From an uncultured Caryophanales bacterium (lineage in GTDB: Bacteria; Bacillota_I; Bacilli_A; RFN20; CAG-826), in contig CAMVBL010000048.1 in assembly GCA_947165725.1 (NCBI GenBank), positions 1 to 7,261 on the forward strand: a stretch of DNA of 7,261 bases, read 5' to 3'. Below, piece after piece: positions 5,154-7,261 of the stretch (the first letter of the stretch is position 1; each line of letters begins with the position of its first letter). The notes below the pieces were generated by a model. That model worked only from the letters and a program-made list of their open reading frames with translations. It ran no database searches and was not told where the DNA came from. Made by a program: the position numbers and the translations under genes.

Positions 5154-6116
5154 ATGATTAGAAAAATTGCAATATTAACAAGTGGCGGTGATGCCCCAGG
5201 TATGAATGCGTGTTTACGCGCTTGTATCCGTGCAGGTTTATATCAAGGCAAAGAAATGTATGTCGTCTATGATGGCTTACGTGGTTTAGTCGAAGGTGAT
5301 ATCCGTCAAGTTAATAAAGACTTCACCCAAGATATCATTAATAGAGGTGGCACAATTATTAGAAGTGCCCGTATTCCAGAATTCAAAGAAGAAGCTGTGA
5401 GTAAGAAAGCAGCGGATAACCTTAGAGACTTTGAAATCGATGCTTTAATTGGTATCGGCGGAGATGGCACTTTTAGAGGTTTACAAGCCTTATCTAAACA
5501 TGGCGTAATCTGTATTGGTATTCCAGGCACAATTGATAACGATGTCGGTAGCACTGATGAAACAATTGGCTTTGCCACCGCGCTTAACACAATTTGTGAT
5601 TGTGTCGATAAACTTAAAGATACATCTGGTTCTCACCAACGTTGTTCCTTAATTGAAGTTATGGGTCGTCATTGTGGTGATTTAGCAATGTTTGCTGCTT
5701 TAGCAGAAGGCGCTGAAGGTGTCATCTGTGTCGAACATCCACTTAAGAAGGAAGTCTTATTCCGTAAATTAAGAAAAATGAAAGCCCAAAATAAGAGCCA
5801 CGCGATTATTATCGTCAGTGAAAACTTATTAGATATTAACGAATTAGCGGGTGAAATCGCTAAGGAAACAGGCTTTGATACAAGAACTGAAGTTCTCGGT
5901 AGATTACAAAGAGGTGGTTCTCCAACCGCTCACGATAGAATCTTAGCCGCGAGATTTGGCGCTAGAGCTATCGAAATCTTATGTGATAAAGAACCAACAA
6001 GTAGAATTGTTGGTATTAAGCAAAACGAAATCGTTGATTACCCAATCGACGAAGCCGTTGAAATGAAACATAGACATACGCATGGATTAAGAGACTTAAT
6101 CGACATGCTCCAATAA
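5154..6116 (+). CDS. pfkA: ATP-dependent 6-phosphofructokinase
   Basis: Phosphorylates fructose 6-phosphate to fructose 1,6-bisphosphate, the committed step of glycolysis, in the cytosol. The 320 residues match the 319-320 typical of bacterial PfkA. Visible motifs are KIAILTSGGDAPGMN at the start (ATP-site glycines 11-12), SARIPEF with the active-site Arg near 73, GGDGT (102-106), PGTIDND with catalytic Asp128, EVMGRH (168-173) and RGGSPTAHDR (253-262). Gly after GGD and Gly in PGTIDND are the ATP-type residues; pyrophosphate-dependent enzymes carry Asp and Lys there. Effector-site arginines near 22 and 26 are kept, so ADP/PEP allostery is plausible. It has its own promoter, shares a divergent control region with dnaB-dnaI, and is followed after 57 bp by thrS with no terminator between, so read-through is likely. 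Pyruvate kinase, its frequent partner, is absent from the window. Confidence 0.97.
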   Translation: MIRKIAILTSGGDAPGMNACLRACIRAGLYQGKEMYVVYDGLRGLVEGDIRQVNKDFTQDIINRGGTIIRSARIPEFKEEAVSKKAADNLRDFEIDALIGIGGDGTFRGLQALSKHGVICIGIPGTIDNDVGSTDETIGFATALNTICDCVDKLKDTSGSHQRCSLIEVMGRHCGDLAMFAALAEGAEGVICVEHPLKKEVLFRKLRKMKAQNKSHAIIIVSENLLDINELAGEIAKETGFDTRTEVLGRLQRGGSPTAHDRILAARFGARAIEILCDKEPTSRIVGIKQNEIVDYPIDEAVEMKHRHTHGLRDLIDMLQ

Positions 6117-6139
6117 TTGTTATTTTAAAAAGGATAAGC

Positions 6140-6160
6140 CCGCTATTGTATTGCGGAGGG
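6140..6160 (+). promoter_or_regulatory. thrS ribosome binding site with possible hairpin
   Basis: GGAGG (6155-6159) lies 14 nt before the thrS ATG, longer than usual. CCGC (6140-6143) can pair with GCGG (6153-6156), which would cover the first bases of the Shine-Dalgarno. The stem is only 4 bp with a 9-nt loop, so a regulatory role is speculative. The 57-bp gap is too short for a T-box leader, the usual control of thrS in Bacilli. Confidence 0.4.
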
Positions 6161-6173
6161 AAAGAATTAAATT

Positions 6174-7261
6174 ATGAAAGTACAACAACATGATGGTTCC
6201 ATTATTGAAATGGAAAAAACAAGTGCAGAAGCATTAGAAGTATTAAACCATTCTACTTCTCACTTATTAGCGCAAGCTATTACTGAACTTTATCCAAAAG
6301 CCTTATTTGGTTTTGGACCGGCCATTGAAAATGGCTTCTACTATGATATCGATTTCGGTGAAGATGTCATTACCGAAAACGATCTTCCTACCATCGAAAA
6401 GAAGATGAGAGAATTAGCAGGAAAAGATTTAAGAATTGTTCGTGAAGAACTCTCTAAAGAGCAAGCTCTTGAACTCTTTAAGAACAATCCTTACAAGGTT
6501 GAATTAATCAAAGAGATTAATGAAAGTATCACTATATTCAAACAAGGTGACTTTGTAGACTTATGCCGTGGACCGCATATTATGTCCACAGGACTCATTA
6601 AACATTTTAAACTACTTTCTTTAGCAGGTGCCTACTGGAGAGGTAATAGTAAAAATAAGCAATTAACAAGAATATATGGTACCTCTTGGTATACCGCGGA
6701 AGATTTAAATAAATGGCTCGAAATTCTTGAAGAAAGAAAGAGAAGAGACCACCGTATCTTAGGTAAACAATTAGGCATCTTCATGTATGATGACCTCGTT
6801 GGTAAAGGTTTACCAATGTGGTTGCCAAATGGTTTCATAGTGAGACGCTTATTAAGCGACTATATCATGGATAAAGAAATAGCCTTAGGCTATAAACACG
6901 TCTTAACTCCATGTTTAGGTAACGTTGAATTATATAAGACATCTGGTCACTGGGCCCACTACCAAAAGGATATGTTCCCAAAGATGGATGTTGATAATGA
7001 ATCATATGTCTTAAGACCAATGAACTGCCCACATCATATGGTCATGTATAGAAGTGCTTTGCACTCTTATCGTGAATTACCATTAAAGATTGCGGAAATC
7101 GCCGCTGACTTCCGTTTTGAAGCTTCAGGTGCCTTAACTGGCATTGAAAGAACAAGAGCGTTCTATCAAAATGACTCCCATATCTTCTGTATGCCAACTC
7201 AAATCGGTGATGTCTTTAAAGAAGTTACTAAACTCATTCTTGATGTCTACCACGACTTTGG
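6174..7261 (+). CDS. thrS: Threonyl-tRNA synthetase, short N-terminus (3' end outside window)
   Basis: Class II synthetase that charges tRNA-Thr. An in-frame TAA at 6168 makes ATG 6174 the start, and 362 codons are visible without interruption. The N2 editing domain has HSTSHLL (H26, H30) and CRGPH (C131, H135), matching E. coli H73/H77 and C182/H186, so hydrolysis of Ser-tRNA-Thr should be kept. The catalytic domain shows MNCPHH with the zinc ligand C285, motif 2 RFEASGALTGIERTR (R314) and NDSHIFC with zinc ligand H336. Residue numbers run about 47-51 below E. coli throughout. Only about 20 residues precede the editing domain where a TGS domain of about 60 is normal; MKVQQHDGSIIEMEK resembles the start of TGS, and the rest is missing. 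Short forms of this kind are known in mollicutes. RFEASG and NCPHH replace the common R(N/Y)EPSG and NCPGH. The C-terminal anticodon-binding domain lies off the right edge. Confidence 0.95.
   Translation, partial: MKVQQHDGSIIEMEKTSAEALEVLNHSTSHLLAQAITELYPKALFGFGPAIENGFYYDIDFGEDVITENDLPTIEKKMRELAGKDLRIVREELSKEQALELFKNNPYKVELIKEINESITIFKQGDFVDLCRGPHIMSTGLIKHFKLLSLAGAYWRGNSKNKQLTRIYGTSWYTAEDLNKWLEILEERKRRDHRILGKQLGIFMYDDLVGKGLPMWLPNGFIVRRLLSDYIMDKEIALGYKHVLTPCLGNVELYKTSGHWAHYQKDMFPKMDVDNESYVLRPMNCPHHMVMYRSALHSYRELPLKIAEIAADFRFEASGALTGIERTRAFYQNDSHIFCMPTQIGDVFKEVTKLILDVYHDF

Noticed and set aside
1..7261. Mobile elements, CRISPR arrays, tRNA or rRNA genes, defence systems
   Set aside because: Reading both strands showed no repeat-spacer arrays, transposase or nuclease frames or tRNA-like cloverleaves. 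The sequence is almost filled by six housekeeping functions.

Overview
The window is an AT-rich stretch of bacterial chromosome. It carries five protein-coding genes and one regulatory region, all of housekeeping type: polA (3' part), a fused mutM-coaE, dnaI and dnaB on the minus strand, pfkA, and the 5' part of thrS. The gene set (polA, mutM, coaE, dnaB, dnaI, thrS, with pfkA nearby) is the conserved neighbourhood of Bacilli and relatives. DnaB and DnaI of this kind are the Bacillus-type helicase-loading proteins, absent from proteobacteria. Several traits point towards the reduced, mollicute/Erysipelotrichia-like side of that group: low GC, very tight packing, a ThrS lacking most of its TGS domain, and mollicute-like motif variants in ThrS and CoaE. 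Trp residues in the genes read are coded by TGG and no long frame is broken by TGA, so UGA is not read as Trp as it is in Mycoplasma. The exact taxon cannot be fixed from this window.

Layout: (1) 1-1284 +, C-terminal polymerase domain of DNA polymerase I, open at the left edge. (2) 1296-2726 +, one 476-residue frame holding a complete formamidopyrimidine-DNA glycosylase (MutM/Fpg) joined by about six residues to a complete dephospho-CoA kinase (CoaE). (3) 2671-3579 -, dnaI, whose 3' end overlaps the 3' end of the fusion gene by 56 bp. The apparent intrinsic terminator of dnaI lies inside the coaE coding sequence. (4) 3566-4882 -, dnaB, overlapping the start of dnaI. (5) 4883-5153, a divergent control region with two convergent pairs of DnaA boxes (TTATCCACA type), a probable promoter for each direction, and an 18-bp interrupted palindrome upstream of pfkA. 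(6) 5154-6116 +, pfkA, ATP-dependent phosphofructokinase. (7) 6174 to the right edge +, thrS.

Together the genes cover chromosome replication and repair (PolA, MutM, DnaB, DnaI), coenzyme A synthesis (CoaE), the committed step of glycolysis (PfkA) and tRNA charging (ThrS). The dnaB-dnaI pair, which loads the replicative helicase at DnaA-bound origins, starts next to a DnaA-box cluster that it shares with pfkA. This suggests, without proving, that DnaA controls its own downstream partners and perhaps pfkA. The points most worth a second look are the MutM-CoaE fusion, the loss of one zinc-finger cysteine in MutM, the terminator embedded antisense in coaE, the DnaA-box cluster, and the shortened ThrS.
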